NCBI RefSeq assembly: GCF_900177275.1
Contig: NZ_FXAG01000012.1
Span: forward strand, 62,001 to 126,000
Source of the DNA: Pseudogulbenkiania subflava DSM 22618
GTDB lineage: Bacteria; Pseudomonadota; Gammaproteobacteria; Burkholderiales; Chromobacteriaceae
Direction: 5' to 3'
DNA length: 64,000 bases
The notes under the pieces: model-generated
Database searches by the model: none
The model's input: the letters and a program-made list of their open reading frames with translations, nothing else
What the model was told of the DNA's origin: nothing
Made by a program: the position numbers and the translations under genes
Shown here: one piece after another, positions 42,594 to 53,578 of the stretch
Numbering within the stretch: position 1 is the first letter of the stretch
How the letters are laid out: every line of letters begins with the position of its first letter

Positions 42594-42757
42594 CTATTCC
42601 ATCACAATGCGGCAGGCGGTTTGGTGAGAAAGGAACTCGATCAGGCCACTTCGGGTGAACTGTCGCTCGAACACCGGATTGTCGCAGGCATCGTCTTCTC
42701 CCAGGTGGAAGCGGTGTGTTTGCCAATATCCAGTCCGAACAAAGCGGTGGCCGCCAT
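42594..42757 (-). pseudogene. IS110-family transposase N-terminal relic
   Basis: Leftward from an ATG at 42757 the frame reads MAATALFGLDIGKHT, which matches the start of IS110-family DEDD transposases, where LDIGK holds the first catalytic Asp. After a frameshift near 42700 the homology continues in another frame as NPVFERQFTRSGLIEFL, then SHQTACRIVME, until a stop at 42594-42596. Only about the first 55 codons remain, so this is a frameshifted, truncated relic. No inverted repeats or partner end were found, consistent with IS110 elements lacking long terminal repeats. Confidence 0.7.
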
Positions 42758-42775
42758 GACCGATCTTCTCGCCAG

Positions 42776-42818
42776 AAAAGAAAAACCGCCCTGGTCAGCA
42801 TAGCCTGCAGGGCGGTTT
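42776..42818 (-). terminator. Intrinsic terminator downstream of pntB
   Basis: Stem AAACCGCCCTG/CAGGGCGGTTT (42783-42818) with a 14-nt loop. Read leftward it continues into TTTTTCTTTTC. It lies 83 bp beyond the pntB stop and probably ends the pnt operon before the IS110 relic. Confidence 0.75.
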
Positions 42819-42881
42819 GATTCAGCTCGACCTTCTCCGTAACCACCCTGCCGTTACCGGCCGGGCGGTCGAGTGCGTCAA

Positions 42882-42893
42882 GGTTGGCCGAAG
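42882..42893 (+). repeat. Uptake-like word after the pntB stop
   Basis: Exact GGTTGGCCGAAG seven bases beyond the pntB stop codon. Confidence 0.75.
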
Positions 42894-42900
42894 GCCGGCG

Positions 42901-44271
42901 TTAATGCGCCACGCTCTTCACCAGGTCCTCGACCACCTTCTTGGCGTCGCCGAACACCATCATGGTCTTGTCCATGTAGAACAGCTCGTTGTCCAGACCG
43001 GCGTAGCCGGCGTTCATCGAGCGCTTCACCACGATCACCGTGCGTGCCTTGTGCGCCTCCAGGATCGGCATGCCGTAGATCGGGCTCGCCTTGTCCTTCT
43101 GCGCCGCCGGGTTCACCACGTCGTTGGCGCCGATCACCAGCACCACGTCGGTGTTGGAGAAGTCGGAGTTGATCTCCTCCATCTCCTGCACCTGCTCGTA
43201 CGGCACCTCGGCTTCGGCCAGCAGCACGTTCATGTGCCCCGGCATGCGCCCCGCCACCGGGTGGATGGCGTAGCGCACCTTGACCCCGGCTTCGTGCAGC
43301 AGCTCGGCGAACTCCTGCAGCGCGTGCTGCGCGCGCGACACCGCCAGGCCGTAGCCCGGCACGATGATCACGGAGTCGGCGTTGCTCATCAGGAAGCCGG
43401 CATCCTCGGCCGAGCCCGACTTGTAGTTCTTCGGACCGGACGCGCCCGCCGCCGCCGCGGCCGGTTCGGCGCCGAAGCCGCCCAGCAGCACGCTCACGAT
43501 CGAGCGGTTCATCGCCTTGCACATGATGTAGGACAGGATCGCACCGGACGAGCCGACGCAGGCGCCGGCGATGATCAGCACCGGGTTGTTCAGCGTGAAG
43601 CCGATGCCCGCCGCCGCCCAGCCCGAGTACGAGTTCAGCATCGACACCACCACCGGCATGTCGGCGCCGCCGATCGGGATGATCAGCGTCACGCCCAGCA
43701 CCAGCGCCACCGCCACCATCGCCAGGAAGGCGGCGTGGCTGTCGCTGACGAAGTAGACGATGCCGAAGCCCACCATGGCGATCGCCAGCAGCAGGTTAAG
43801 CAGATGCTGGCCGCTAAACGACACCGCCTTGGAGCCGAACTTGCCCGACAGCTTGCCGAACGCCACCACCGAGGCGGTGAAGGTGATCGCGCCGATGAAG
43901 GCGCCGATGAACAGCTCCACCTTCTGCACCGGGGTATGCTCCACCCCGCTGTGGAAGATCGCCGCCACCGCGATCAGCACCGCCGAGAGGCCGACCAGCG
44001 AGTGCATCGCCGCCACCAGCTCTGGCATGCCGGTCATCTGCACGGTCTTGGCGCGCCACGCCCCGATCACCGCGCCACCGGCAATGGCCGCGCCGATCAG
44101 CGCCAGCACCGGCTTGTCCATGATCAGGAAGGTGGTGACCACGGCGATCAGCATGCCCACCATGCCGTACAGGTTGCCGCGCAGGGCGGAAACGGGGCTG
44201 GACAGCCCCTTCAACGCGAGGATGAACAGCACCGCCGCGATCAGGTAGAGGATTGCAGAGATATTTTCCAT
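42901..44271 (-). CDS. pntB: NAD(P) transhydrogenase subunit beta
   Basis: A 456-residue protein with about nine membrane helices in residues ~1-260 and a soluble NADP-binding domain III from ~290 (SVIIVPGYGLAVSRAQHALQ, YAIHPVAGRMPGHMNVLLAEA, LVIGANDVVNPAA). It completes the proton-translocating transhydrogenase that makes NADPH from NADH using the proton gradient. Its AAGGAG ribosome site overlaps the pntAb stop nine bases upstream. Confidence 0.96.
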   Translation of the reverse strand: MENISAILYLIAAVLFILALKGLSSPVSALRGNLYGMVGMLIAVVTTFLIMDKPVLALIGAAIAGGAVIGAWRAKTVQMTGMPELVAAMHSLVGLSAVLIAVAAIFHSGVEHTPVQKVELFIGAFIGAITFTASVVAFGKLSGKFGSKAVSFSGQHLLNLLLAIAMVGFGIVYFVSDSHAAFLAMVAVALVLGVTLIIPIGGADMPVVVSMLNSYSGWAAAGIGFTLNNPVLIIAGACVGSSGAILSYIMCKAMNRSIVSVLLGGFGAEPAAAAAGASGPKNYKSGSAEDAGFLMSNADSVIIVPGYGLAVSRAQHALQEFAELLHEAGVKVRYAIHPVAGRMPGHMNVLLAEAEVPYEQVQEMEEINSDFSNTDVVLVIGANDVVNPAAQKDKASPIYGMPILEAHKARTVIVVKRSMNAGYAGLDNELFYMDKTMMVFGDAKKVVEDLVKSVAH

Positions 44272-44280
44272 GGCGGCTCC

Positions 44281-44577
44281 TTACTTTTTCTTCTTCTTGA
44301 ACATGTCGAGCATGCGCTGGGTCACCAGGAAGCCGCCGAAGATGTTGATGCTGGCCAGGAAGATGCCGATGGCGCCGAGTACGGACGTCAGGGTGAGGGT
44401 TTCACCGTTGATGTCCACCACCTGCAGCAGCGCACCGACCACGATGATGCCCGAGATGGCGTTGGTCACCGCCATCAGCGGGGTGTGCAGCGCCGGCGTG
44501 ACGTTCCACACCACGTGATAGCCGACGAACACGGCCAGCACGAACACGGTCAGACTGGTGATGAAAGGATCGATCAT
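44281..44577 (-). CDS. pntAb: NAD(P) transhydrogenase subunit alpha, membrane part
   Basis: A 98-residue protein with three hydrophobic segments and a lysine-rich end (FKKKKK). In many bacteria, as here, the alpha subunit is split into a soluble PntAa and this small membrane PntAb. [19 protein letters not shown] is the conserved helix. GGGAG precedes the ATG. It lies 17 bp after pntAa and 9 bp before pntB. Confidence 0.93.
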   Translation of the reverse strand: MIDPFITSLTVFVLAVFVGYHVVWNVTPALHTPLMAVTNAISGIIVVGALLQVVDINGETLTLTSVLGAIGIFLASINIFGGFLVTQRMLDMFKKKKK

Positions 44578-44594
44578 GATGCTCTCCCGGAAGG

Positions 44595-45755
<1,161 letters not shown>

Positions 45756-45798
45756 GGTCAGTTCCTCAGTTGTGTGAAAAGCGTTAGTAAAGACGGCA

Positions 45799-45832
45799 AA
45801 CGGCTGTTTTCCCCGAAGATTAAACAGCCGTT
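45799..45832. other. Hairpin in the pntAa leader
   Basis: Perfect stem AACGGCTGTTT/AAACAGCCGTT with a 12-nt loop, followed on the + strand by CGTTTTAT. It lies 43 bp upstream of the pntAa start in an AT-rich spacer. It may terminate the upstream TauE transcript or control pnt expression. Confidence 0.55.
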
Positions 45833-45985
45833 CGTTTTATCTTTATGTATTTATTTGTTATTAAGCGTAGCGCTTTTATACTTTTGCGACAAATTTTGCG
45901 GAAAACTTGTCCACTGTCAATGCGACTTTAGGCCTCCCGGATTGCGCCGGCATGTCAGGCGCCGCTGTCAATCCGACTCCAGGCG

Positions 45986-46741
45986 TCACCCCAGCATGTC
46001 GTAGGCGAACTTGCCGATCAGCCCGGTCACCAGGATCAGGAACAACACCCGCACCAGCCCGGCCCCGCCCTTGATGGCAATGCGGCTCCCCACCTGGGCG
46101 CCGACGATGTTCGACAACGCCATCGGAATGCTCACCGCGTACAGAATGTTGCCGGTGGTGACAAAAAACGACAGTGCCGCGATGTTGGTCGCCAGGTTCA
46201 CCACCTTGGCCGCGGCCGAGGCGTGCAGAAAGTCGAAGGCGAAACAGCGCACGAACAGGAAGATCAGGAACGTCCCGGTACCCGGCCCGAAAATCCCGTC
46301 GTAGAAGCCGATGCCGCCGCCGATCAGCAGCGCCAGCCGCTTCTCCCGCGCGGTGATCGCCGTCGGCTTGTGCAGCCGCCCCAGATCCTTCTTCTTCAAG
46401 GTATACAACGCCATCGCGATCAACAGCACCAGCACCACCGGCTTCATCACCTGCTTCGGCACGTGGCTCGCCGCGGTGGCGCCGACGAACGACAGCAGGA
46501 AGGCTGCGCCGGTGGCCGGCAGAATCAGCCCCCACGCCATCCTCACCCGTGTCACGAAGCTGCGCGTGGCGCTGGCGGTACCGAATACCGAGGCGAACTT
46601 GTTGGTGCCCAGCAGCGTGGCCGGGGCCTGCGTCGGCAAACCGTTGAACAGCGCGGGCAGCTGGATCAGTCCACCGCCACCAACGGCCGAATCGATCATC
46701 CCGGCAAAAAACGCCATCAGGCACAGAAAAACCATTTCCAT
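45986..46741 (-). CDS. TauE/SafE-family sulfite/organosulfonate exporter-like protein
   Basis: A 251-residue protein with seven to eight hydrophobic segments. The N-terminal FFAGMIDSAVGGGGLIQLPAL and the internal repeat GGGIGFYDGIFGPGTGTFLIF are TauE/SafE signatures. The family exports sulfite, sulfoacetate or related anions; the substrate here is unknown. ATGs at 46741 and 46735 are both possible. It reads toward pntAa but is separated from it by a 230-bp AT-rich gap. Confidence 0.88.
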   Translation of the reverse strand: MEMVFLCLMAFFAGMIDSAVGGGGLIQLPALFNGLPTQAPATLLGTNKFASVFGTASATRSFVTRVRMAWGLILPATGAAFLLSFVGATAASHVPKQVMKPVVLVLLIAMALYTLKKKDLGRLHKPTAITAREKRLALLIGGGIGFYDGIFGPGTGTFLIFLFVRCFAFDFLHASAAAKVVNLATNIAALSFFVTTGNILYAVSIPMALSNIVGAQVGSRIAIKGGAGLVRVLFLILVTGLIGKFAYDMLG

Positions 46742-46935
46742 TGGGCTATTTCTTCTATTTGTTGCGCCGCACAAACTATGATGACAGTAACTTTTTGTCA
46801 CACGAGCTGTAAAGCAGGGTTTACGATTAAGGGGAAACGCGAGAACGTGAAGCATAATCGATTCCAACGTTTTTCACGTTGGGCCGGTAATGAGCCGCTT
46901 GTCATGCCGCCCGTCATCCCGATCGAGGTACCGAA

Positions 46936-47688
46936 GTGACCATGCCGTTATGGCCCTATCCGCTGGTATTCGCCCATCGTCTGGGCGGGGCGCTGGCACC
47001 GGAAAACACCCTGGCCGGCTTGCTGATCGCGACACGGCTGGGCGTGCGCGCGGTGGAGTGCGACGTCAAACTGTCGGCCGACGGCGAGCCGTTCCTGCTG
47101 CACGACGACACCCTGCAGCGCACCACCAACGGTGCCGGCCCGGCCCGCGCGCTGACGTTGGCGCAGCTGCGCGAACTGGACGCCGGCAGCCGCTTCCATG
47201 CCGCCTTCGCCGGCGAAGCGTTGCCGTTGTTGGAGGAACTGGCCACGCTGTGCCGCAGTGGCGGTATTCAGGTCAACCTCGAGATCAAGCCCTGCCCGGG
47301 GCACGAGGCCGAGACCGGGCGCGTGGTCGCCCGCGCGGCGCGGCGGCTATGGCAGCGCGCCGCGGTGCCGCCACTGCTGTCGTCGTTCTCTGCCGAGGCA
47401 CTGCACGCCGCCCGTGCCGCGGCACCGGAACTGCCGCGCGGCCTGCTGTTCGACAGGGTGCCGGCCAACTGGCGCGCCCAGCTCGATGCCGTCGGCGCCC
47501 TGGCGCTGCACTGCCACCACGCCAGCCTCAACCTGGAGTTGGTCGAATCCATCCACAGCGCCGGCTACGCCGTCATGGCCTACACCGTGAACGACGTCAT
47601 GGAAGCGCGGCTGCTGCAGTCCTGGGGGGTCGACATGCTGTGCACCGACAGGCCGGACCGGCTGGGCGAGCTGCAAAGCCGGGTCTAG
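46936..47688 (+). CDS. ugpQ: Glycerophosphodiester phosphodiesterase
   Basis: A 250-residue GDPD-fold enzyme with FAHRLGGALAPENTLAG (catalytic His, Arg and Glu), VECDVKLSADGEPFLLHDDTLQRTT and VNLEIKP, the metal and catalytic signatures. It splits glycerophosphodiesters to glycerol 3-phosphate and an alcohol. GAGGT is better spaced for the GTG at 46936 than for the ATG at 46942. No signal peptide is seen, so it acts in the cytoplasm. It is convergent with glpD, which uses its product; their stops are separated only by repeat copy C. Confidence 0.9.
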   Translation: MTMPLWPYPLVFAHRLGGALAPENTLAGLLIATRLGVRAVECDVKLSADGEPFLLHDDTLQRTTNGAGPARALTLAQLRELDAGSRFHAAFAGEALPLLEELATLCRSGGIQVNLEIKPCPGHEAETGRVVARAARRLWQRAAVPPLLSSFSAEALHAARAAAPELPRGLLFDRVPANWRAQLDAVGALALHCHHASLNLELVESIHSAGYAVMAYTVNDVMEARLLQSWGVDMLCTDRPDRLGELQSRV

Positions 47689-47833
47689 TCCATCCCATTA
47701 GGTGGCTGCGCCTTCGCATCTTGAGCGCTGGCGGTGCTCAGCCATGATCCTCATGTACTGCATGACCATTCCGGTTCCTGTGCTCCGGCAGCACTCAACC
47801 TGCCTTGGCTCGCTCACCTACTGGAATGGACTT
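47687..47833. repeat. Palindromic intergenic repeat, copy C (fills a convergent gap)
   Basis: About 145 bp. The left end AGTCCATCCCATTAGGTGG pairs imperfectly with the right end CCTACTGGAATGGACTTT. It starts inside the ugpQ stop codon and ends at the base before the glpD stop codon, so it exactly occupies the space between the two genes. It lacks the central double hairpin found in copies A, B and D. Confidence 0.8.
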
Positions 47834-49333
47834 TCAGCCCATCCCCAGCCCCGCATAGCGCGTCTCCCACGCATCAGCGAAAGCCTGCCGCTCGGCCGCG
47901 CTCATCGCCAGCCCGCACTTGCTGCGGCGCCACAGCACGTCCTCGGGTAGGCGCGCCCACTCCTCCCTGATCAGGTATTCCACCTCGCGCTGATACAGCC
48001 CGCCGCCATGGTCGGTGCCGAGGTCGGCCAGCGCCGTCGCGCCGTGCAGCACCCGCTCGATCAGGCTGCCGTGGCGTTGCAGCAGCGCCGTCAGCAGTTT
48101 TGCCGGCAGCCAGGGATAACGCTGTGCCAGCTGGTGCCGGTAGGCGCTCAGCGTCAGTGTCGGCAAGACGCCGCCGGGCAGCGCCGGGGGCGGCTCGTCC
48201 GGCAGCTCCAGGTCGAAGCGGCTGGCCAGCCGCGCCAGCGCGGCGCGTGCCAGCTGGCGATGCGTGGTGAGCTTGCCGCCAAACACCGACAACAGCGGCA
48301 CGTCGCTGCCGTCGAGTTCCAGATGGTAGTCGCGCGTCACCGCCGTGGCGCTGGGCGAACCGTCGTCGAACAACGGCCTCACCCCGGCAAAGCTCCACAC
48401 CACGTCCTGCGGCCGGATCGGGCGCAGGAAATACTCGTTCACCACGCCGCACAGGTAGTCGATCTCTTCCGCGCTCGCCGCCAGCGTCGCCGGGTCGCCG
48501 TCGAACGGCACGTCGGTGGTGCCGATCAGGGTGTAGTCGCCATACGGCAGCACGAACACCACGCGGCGGTCGCCGTTTTGCAGCAGGTAGGCGTGCTCGC
48601 CCTCGTAGCAGCGCGGCACCACGATGTGGCTGCCCTTGACCAGCCGCAGCCGGGAGCGCCCGGCATGGCCCAGGGTGGTTTCCAGCACCCGCTCCACCCA
48701 CGGCCCGGCGGCGTTGACCAGCGCGCTCGCCGTCACCGTGAGCGGCGCGCCCGAAGGGTCGGTCAGGCGCGCCAGCCAGCCCGCCTCGCTGCGGCAGGCG
48801 CCGTCCAGGCGGGTATGGGTCAGCACGTCGGCGCCGTACTCGCGTGCTTGCATCGCATTGAGCACCACCAGCCGGGCATCGTCGACCCAGCAGTCGGCGT
48901 AGCTGAAGCCGGTGTGGTAGAACGGGCGCAGCGGCGCGCCGGCCGGATGCTCGGCCAGCGTCAGGCGCTGGCTGGCCGGCAGCTGCTCGCGGCTGCCGAG
49001 GTGGTCGTACAGCAACAGCCCGAGGCGGATCATCCACACCGGGCGCAGCGCCTTGTGATGCGGCAGGATGAAGGTCAGCGGGCGGATGATGTGCGGCGCC
49101 ATCGCCAGCAGCACCTCGCGCTCCGCCAGCGCCTCGCGCACCAGGCGGAACTCGCCGTACTCCAGGTACCGCAGGCCGCCGTGGATCAGCTTGCTCGACG
49201 CCGACGAGGTATGTGCCGCCAGGTCGTCCTGCTCCACCAGCAGCACCGAGAGCCCGCACTGGGCTGCCAGGTTGGCGATGCCACAGCCGTTGATGCCGCC
49301 GCCCACTACCAGCACATCGTAATGATCTCGCAT
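47834..49333 (-). CDS. glpD: Aerobic glycerol-3-phosphate dehydrogenase
   Basis: A 499-residue FAD enzyme, close to the 501 residues of E. coli GlpD. HYDVLVVGGGINGCGIANLAA binds FAD; SSKLIHGGLRYLEYGEFRLV and KGSHIVVPR are family motifs. It oxidises glycerol 3-phosphate to dihydroxyacetone phosphate at the membrane and feeds quinones. The ATG at 49333 puts the FAD motif at the normal distance; the frame remains open to 49399 without a better start. Confidence 0.95.
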   Translation of the reverse strand: MRDHYDVLVVGGGINGCGIANLAAQCGLSVLLVEQDDLAAHTSSASSKLIHGGLRYLEYGEFRLVREALAEREVLLAMAPHIIRPLTFILPHHKALRPVWMIRLGLLLYDHLGSREQLPASQRLTLAEHPAGAPLRPFYHTGFSYADCWVDDARLVVLNAMQAREYGADVLTHTRLDGACRSEAGWLARLTDPSGAPLTVTASALVNAAGPWVERVLETTLGHAGRSRLRLVKGSHIVVPRCYEGEHAYLLQNGDRRVVFVLPYGDYTLIGTTDVPFDGDPATLAASAEEIDYLCGVVNEYFLRPIRPQDVVWSFAGVRPLFDDGSPSATAVTRDYHLELDGSDVPLLSVFGGKLTTHRQLARAALARLASRFDLELPDEPPPALPGGVLPTLTLSAYRHQLAQRYPWLPAKLLTALLQRHGSLIERVLHGATALADLGTDHGGGLYQREVEYLIREEWARLPEDVLWRRSKCGLAMSAAERQAFADAWETRYAGLGMG

Positions 49334-49578
49334 CGCTGCCCCATCCCGTTTGGCTGTCCTGCTTTCAGCATACGACATGGTGCCGGACCGAGGGGCCACA
49401 GGTGGCCGATGACCCGGCGCGATGCGACGTCACAGCCAGGTAAAAATTTGTTCGGCATCTACTCATTCGGCATGGTGTCCGGTATTTTTCCGGTAGAATG
49501 TCGGGCACCATGGCACTCGTTGCGTCCCGGTGCCATTCCGGCTCATGCCCACTAACCCGACCCTAGTCCGACAACACC

Positions 49579-52209
49579 ATGTGGAATGCTACCCGCCTGC
49601 GTCTGGCAGCGGCTCTCGTCGTGCTGGCCACCGTGCTGGCCCTGCCAGCCTACTGGTTGCGCCTGGAGCAGAACCACGACGCCTTGCGGGCGCAGGCGCT
49701 GCAGCTGAGCGCCCGGCACGCTGAGCAGATGGCGGCCGCGCTGGCCGACAGCCAGGCCGGTGCGCTGGCCAACGTCGACTTCGCGCTGCAGGGCCTGCGC
49801 GCGGAATACCTGGTGGCGCCGGGGCAGGTGGCGCTGCACGCCAGACAGATCATCGCCACCTTCCCGGCCGGCATGCTGCGCCAGATCGCCGTGATCAACG
49901 CCGACGGCTACCTCACCTACTCCAGTCTGAACGACGCGCTGCACGTCTACTTGGGTGACCGCGACCACTTCAAGGTGCATGCCATCAGCCGCACCGACCA
50001 GATCTACATCAGCAAGCCGGTGCTGGGGCGGGTGTCCCAGGCCTGGAGCATCCAGTTCTCGCGCCCGATGTACCGCGACGGCGAGTTCGCCGGGGTGATG
50101 GTGTTCTCGATAGCGCCGGACTTCTTCATCAACCGTTTTGGCGCGCTGCGCCTGGGGCCGAACGATACCTTGGCGCTGTTGCGCAGCGACGGCCGCTTCC
50201 TGGCGCGTAATCGGCTGCAGGACAAGGCGATGGGGCAGCCGTTCGACTTCAACGCGCCGTTCCGCGGCCCGTCCCCCGCCGCGCATGGCAGCTTCCGCCT
50301 GACTTCCACTCTCGACCACGTACCGCGCATCCACGCTTGGCAGCTGCTAGAGGTGTTCTCGCTGATCGCCGTGGTGGGTTTCGACGAGCGTGCCGTGCTG
50401 GCGCCGGTTGAGCGCACCATCGCCGCCAGCCGCGAGCAGAGCATGGTGGGGTCGCTGCTGCTGGCCGGCTGCGCCGCGGCCCTCGCGCTGCTGCTGTTGC
50501 GCCTGGCGCGTCAGCAGCACGCGCTGGACGAGAGCAAGGCGCGTTATAGCGGCCTGTTCGAGAACAACGCCGCCATCAAGCTGCTGGTCGACCCGGCCGG
50601 TGCCCGCATCATCGATGCCAACCCTGCCGCCGCCGAGTTCTACGGCTACCCGCGCGAGGTGCTGGCGCGGATGCGCCTGCCGCAGCTGATCTCGCTGCCG
50701 GCCGAGGTGCTGCAGCGGGAAATGGAGCGGGCGCTGTCCGGTGAGAGTGCCCGCTTCAGCTGCGTCCACCACCTCGCCAACGGCGAGCAGCGTCAGGTCG
50801 AGGTCTACACCGGGCCGGGCCCATTGGACGGCCGTAACCTGCTGCACTGTATCGTGCACGACGTCAGTTCCCGCCATGAACTGGCGCGGCGGCTGCGGCA
50901 CAGCGAGGAACAACTCCAGGCCCTGTTCGACAGCGTAGCCATGGGGGTCGCCGTGGTCGACGCCGACGGCGCGGTGAGCGCCGCCAACCCGCTGGCGCGG
51001 CGCCTGCTGGGGCTCGACGAGGCGGGCTGGATGCGGCCCGAGCGCTGGCTGGTGCACCCGGACGGCACGCCGCTCGCCGCCGATCAGGCGCAAGGGCTGG
51101 CGGCAGTGCGCGACGCGGCCCCGCTCGAGCACGAACAGCTCGGCATCGCCAGCCATGGTGCCGGACCGCAGTGGCTGTCGCTCAGCGCCCGTCCGCTCGG
51201 TGGCGACGACCAGGGCCGGGCGCCCGCGGCGCTGCTGGCATTCAGCGACGTTTCGCCGCTGCTGGCGGGCCAGGCGGCGCAACGGCTGGCGCAGTCGGTG
51301 TTCGACGCTGCCAGCGAAGGCATCATGGTGACCGACCTCGACAGCGTGATCGTCACGGTCAACCACGCTTTCAGCCTGCGCAGCGGCTACAGCGCCGACG
51401 AGATCGTCGGTCACACCCCCGCCATGCTGGCCTCGGGCTGGCACGACGAGGCCTTCTACCGGACGTTGTGGCAACGTCTGCGCCAGGACGGCCATTGGGA
51501 GGGCGAGATCAACAACTGCCGCAAGAACGGCACGGTGCAGGCCGAGTGGCTGAAGATTTCGGTGCTGGCCGACGAACAGGGCCGGCCCAGCCACTACGTC
51601 GCGCTGTTCAGCGACATCTGCCCCGAGCGGCAGCGCCAGCAGGAAGCCTGGCAGCAGGCCCACTGCGACGCCCTGACCGGCCTGCCCAACCGCACCCTGC
51701 TGCTGGCCCGGACGTCGCGCGCCATGGCGCGCGCCGAGGCACACGGCCAGCGCGTCGCGCTGCTCTATCTCGATCTGGAACGCTTCCAGCCGATTGCTGC
51801 GCGTTACGGCGAAGAAGCCGGCGAGCAGCTGCTGCGCCAGGTCGGGCGGCGTCTGGAGAATGGCTTGCGCCCGCAGGATTGCGTGGCGCGGCTGGGGAGT
51901 GATGAATTCGCGGTCCTGCTGGCCGACCTGCCGCAGGACGCCACCGCCGTCGCCGAACGGGTGGAGCCGCTGCTGGCGCGGCTGGCCAATCCGTTCATGC
52001 TGGGCAAGCACCGTGTCGAGATCGCGCTACGCGTCGGCGTGGCGGTGTTTCCCAGCGACGGCAACGAGCCCGCCCCCCTGCTCGCCCGGGCCGAGTTGCT
52101 GTCCCGTTCCGGCGCACCGGGTGCCCCGCTGCTGCTGACGGCGGGCAGCCCGCCGGGCCGGGGGGGCTTACTTGCCGATGCAGAAGCGGCTGAAGATCAC
52201 CCCGAGTAG
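49579..52209 (+). CDS. Membrane sensor protein with two PAS domains and a degenerate GGDEF domain
   Basis: An 876-residue protein. Helix ~9-27, a periplasmic Cache-like domain (~45-280; [33 protein letters not shown]), helix ~292-312, PAS domains (~325-440, ~445-555 and ~570-690, the middle one weaker) and a C-terminal GGDEF domain (~695-845). The signature reads GSDEF (773-777); the metal and guanine region reads [15 protein letters not shown], with Asn replaced by Ala, so cyclase activity is doubtful. Its last 42 bp overlap the 3' end of mnmE on the other strand. There is no clear ribosome site. Confidence 0.82.
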   Translation: MWNATRLRLAAALVVLATVLALPAYWLRLEQNHDALRAQALQLSARHAEQMAAALADSQAGALANVDFALQGLRAEYLVAPGQVALHARQIIATFPAGMLRQIAVINADGYLTYSSLNDALHVYLGDRDHFKVHAISRTDQIYISKPVLGRVSQAWSIQFSRPMYRDGEFAGVMVFSIAPDFFINRFGALRLGPNDTLALLRSDGRFLARNRLQDKAMGQPFDFNAPFRGPSPAAHGSFRLTSTLDHVPRIHAWQLLEVFSLIAVVGFDERAVLAPVERTIAASREQSMVGSLLLAGCAAALALLLLRLARQQHALDESKARYSGLFENNAAIKLLVDPAGARIIDANPAAAEFYGYPREVLARMRLPQLISLPAEVLQREMERALSGESARFSCVHHLANGEQRQVEVYTGPGPLDGRNLLHCIVHDVSSRHELARRLRHSEEQLQALFDSVAMGVAVVDADGAVSAANPLARRLLGLDEAGWMRPERWLVHPDGTPLAADQAQGLAAVRDAAPLEHEQLGIASHGAGPQWLSLSARPLGGDDQGRAPAALLAFSDVSPLLAGQAAQRLAQSVFDAASEGIMVTDLDSVIVTVNHAFSLRSGYSADEIVGHTPAMLASGWHDEAFYRTLWQRLRQDGHWEGEINNCRKNGTVQAEWLKISVLADEQGRPSHYVALFSDICPERQRQQEAWQQAHCDALTGLPNRTLLLARTSRAMARAEAHGQRVALLYLDLERFQPIAARYGEEAGEQLLRQVGRRLENGLRPQDCVARLGSDEFAVLLADLPQDATAVAERVEPLLARLANPFMLGKHRVEIALRVGVAVFPSDGNEPAPLLARAELLSRSGAPGAPLLLTAGSPPGRGGLLADAEAAEDHPE

Positions 52210-53520
52210 ATCGTCCGGGGTAAATTCGCCGGTGACTTCCGACAGCGCGTGCTGCGCCAGGCGCAGCTCCTCGGCGAACAGCTCCACCTGCTGCCACACC
52301 GTCTCGGCCAGCGCCAGGTGCTCGGCGGCACGGCGGATGGCGTCGAGGTGGCGTTCGCGCGCCAGGAACACCCCTTCGCTGGCGCCGCGGTAGCCGATCA
52401 TCTCCAGCAGCTTGGCGCGCAGCAGCTCCACCCCGGCCAGGGTGCGCGCCGACAGCCGCACCACCGGATGGCCGTCTTCTTCGGCCAACCCCGGCACTTC
52501 GCCCGACAGATCCACCTTGTTGAACACGAACACACGCGGCAGGCGTTCCGGCAACTTGGCCAGGATGGCGCTCACTTCGGCGCCCACCCCCTCGCGGCTG
52601 TCCACCAGCACCAGCACCAGATCGGCACGCTCCACCGCCTGCCAGGTTCGCTCGATGCCGATCTTCTCCACCACGTCGTCGGTGTCGCGCAGGCCGGCGG
52701 TATCGATCACGTGCACCGGCACGCCGTCGATGACGATCTCCTCGCGCAGCGTGTCGCGCGTGGTGCCGGCGATGTCGGTGACGATGGCGACGTCGTCGCC
52801 CGCCAGCGCGTTCAGCAGCGACGACTTGCCGACGTTGGGCTGGCCCACCAGCACCACGTGCATGCCCTCGCGCAGGATCGCGCCCTGGCGCGCCGTGGCC
52901 TGCACCTGGGTGAGCCGGGCGCGGAGCCCGCCGAGCTTGCCGCGCGCGTCGGCGGCCTCGAGAAAATCAATCTCCTCGTCCGGGAAATCGAGCGTCGCCT
53001 CCACCAGCATCCTGAGCGTGATCAGCTCGTCCACCAGCTGGTGGATCTCGTGCGAGAACGCCCCCTTGAGCGACTTGAGCGCACTCTTCGCCGCCGTCTC
53101 GCTGGACGCGTCGATCAGGTCGGCCACGCTCTCGGCCTGCGCCAGATCGAGCTTGTCGTTGAGGAAGGCGCGCTTGGTGAATTCGCCCGGCTCGGCCAGC
53201 CGCGCTCCCAGTTCGAGGCAGCGCGAGAGCAGCATGTTGAGCACCACCGGCCCGCCGTGGCCCTGCAGCTCCAGCACGTCCTCGCCGGTGAACGAGTTCG
53301 GGCCGGGGAAGTACAGCATCAGGCCGTTATCGATGGCCGTGCCGTCGGCGGCGACGAAGTCGCTGTAGGTGGCGTAGCGCGGCTGCGGGGTCTTGCCGCC
53401 CGAGATGGCCTGGGCAAACGGCAGCAACCCACGGCCGGAGACGCGGATGACGCCGACGCCGCCACGGCCGGGAGCGGTGGCGATGGCGCAGATGGTGGTC
53501 GGAGTGTAGGCAAGCGACAT
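52168..53520 (-). CDS. mnmE: tRNA modification GTPase MnmE
   Basis: A 450-residue GTPase. The N-terminal folate-binding domain starts [22 protein letters not shown]. The G domain holds [33 protein letters not shown] and NKVDL, and the C-terminus ends in the catalytic CxGK motif (CIGK). With MnmG it modifies wobble U34 of tRNAs. It follows yidC in the conserved origin order but is separated by a terminator and two repeat copies, so it has its own promoter region (53521-53836). Confidence 0.96.
   Translation of the reverse strand: MSLAYTPTTICAIATAPGRGGVGVIRVSGRGLLPFAQAISGGKTPQPRYATYSDFVAADGTAIDNGLMLYFPGPNSFTGEDVLELQGHGGPVVLNMLLSRCLELGARLAEPGEFTKRAFLNDKLDLAQAESVADLIDASSETAAKSALKSLKGAFSHEIHQLVDELITLRMLVEATLDFPDEEIDFLEAADARGKLGGLRARLTQVQATARQGAILREGMHVVLVGQPNVGKSSLLNALAGDDVAIVTDIAGTTRDTLREEIVIDGVPVHVIDTAGLRDTDDVVEKIGIERTWQAVERADLVLVLVDSREGVGAEVSAILAKLPERLPRVFVFNKVDLSGEVPGLAEEDGHPVVRLSARTLAGVELLRAKLLEMIGYRGASEGVFLARERHLDAIRRAAEHLALAETVWQQVELFAEELRLAQHALSEVTGEFTPDDLLGVIFSRFCIGK
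52480..52490 (-). repeat. Uptake-like word inside mnmE
   Basis: Exact GGTTGGCCGAA in the sense strand of mnmE, within the G domain (Gly-Leu-Ala-Glu). Confidence 0.65.
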
Positions 53521-53578
53521 GGTGGCGGTCCTGCGGCTAAGGCGGAATAACGGAAAAGTCTGGCCGAAACGGTCTCTG

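Noticed and set aside
42580-42846. An 88-codon - strand frame starting MVTEKVELNQ
   Set aside because: It lies in the wrong frame relative to the IS110 homology and crosses the pntB terminator; treated as chance.
46861-46900. A second parS-like site around TTTTTCACGTTGGG
   Set aside because: Only the left half matches; the palindrome is broken, so it is not a credible ParB site.
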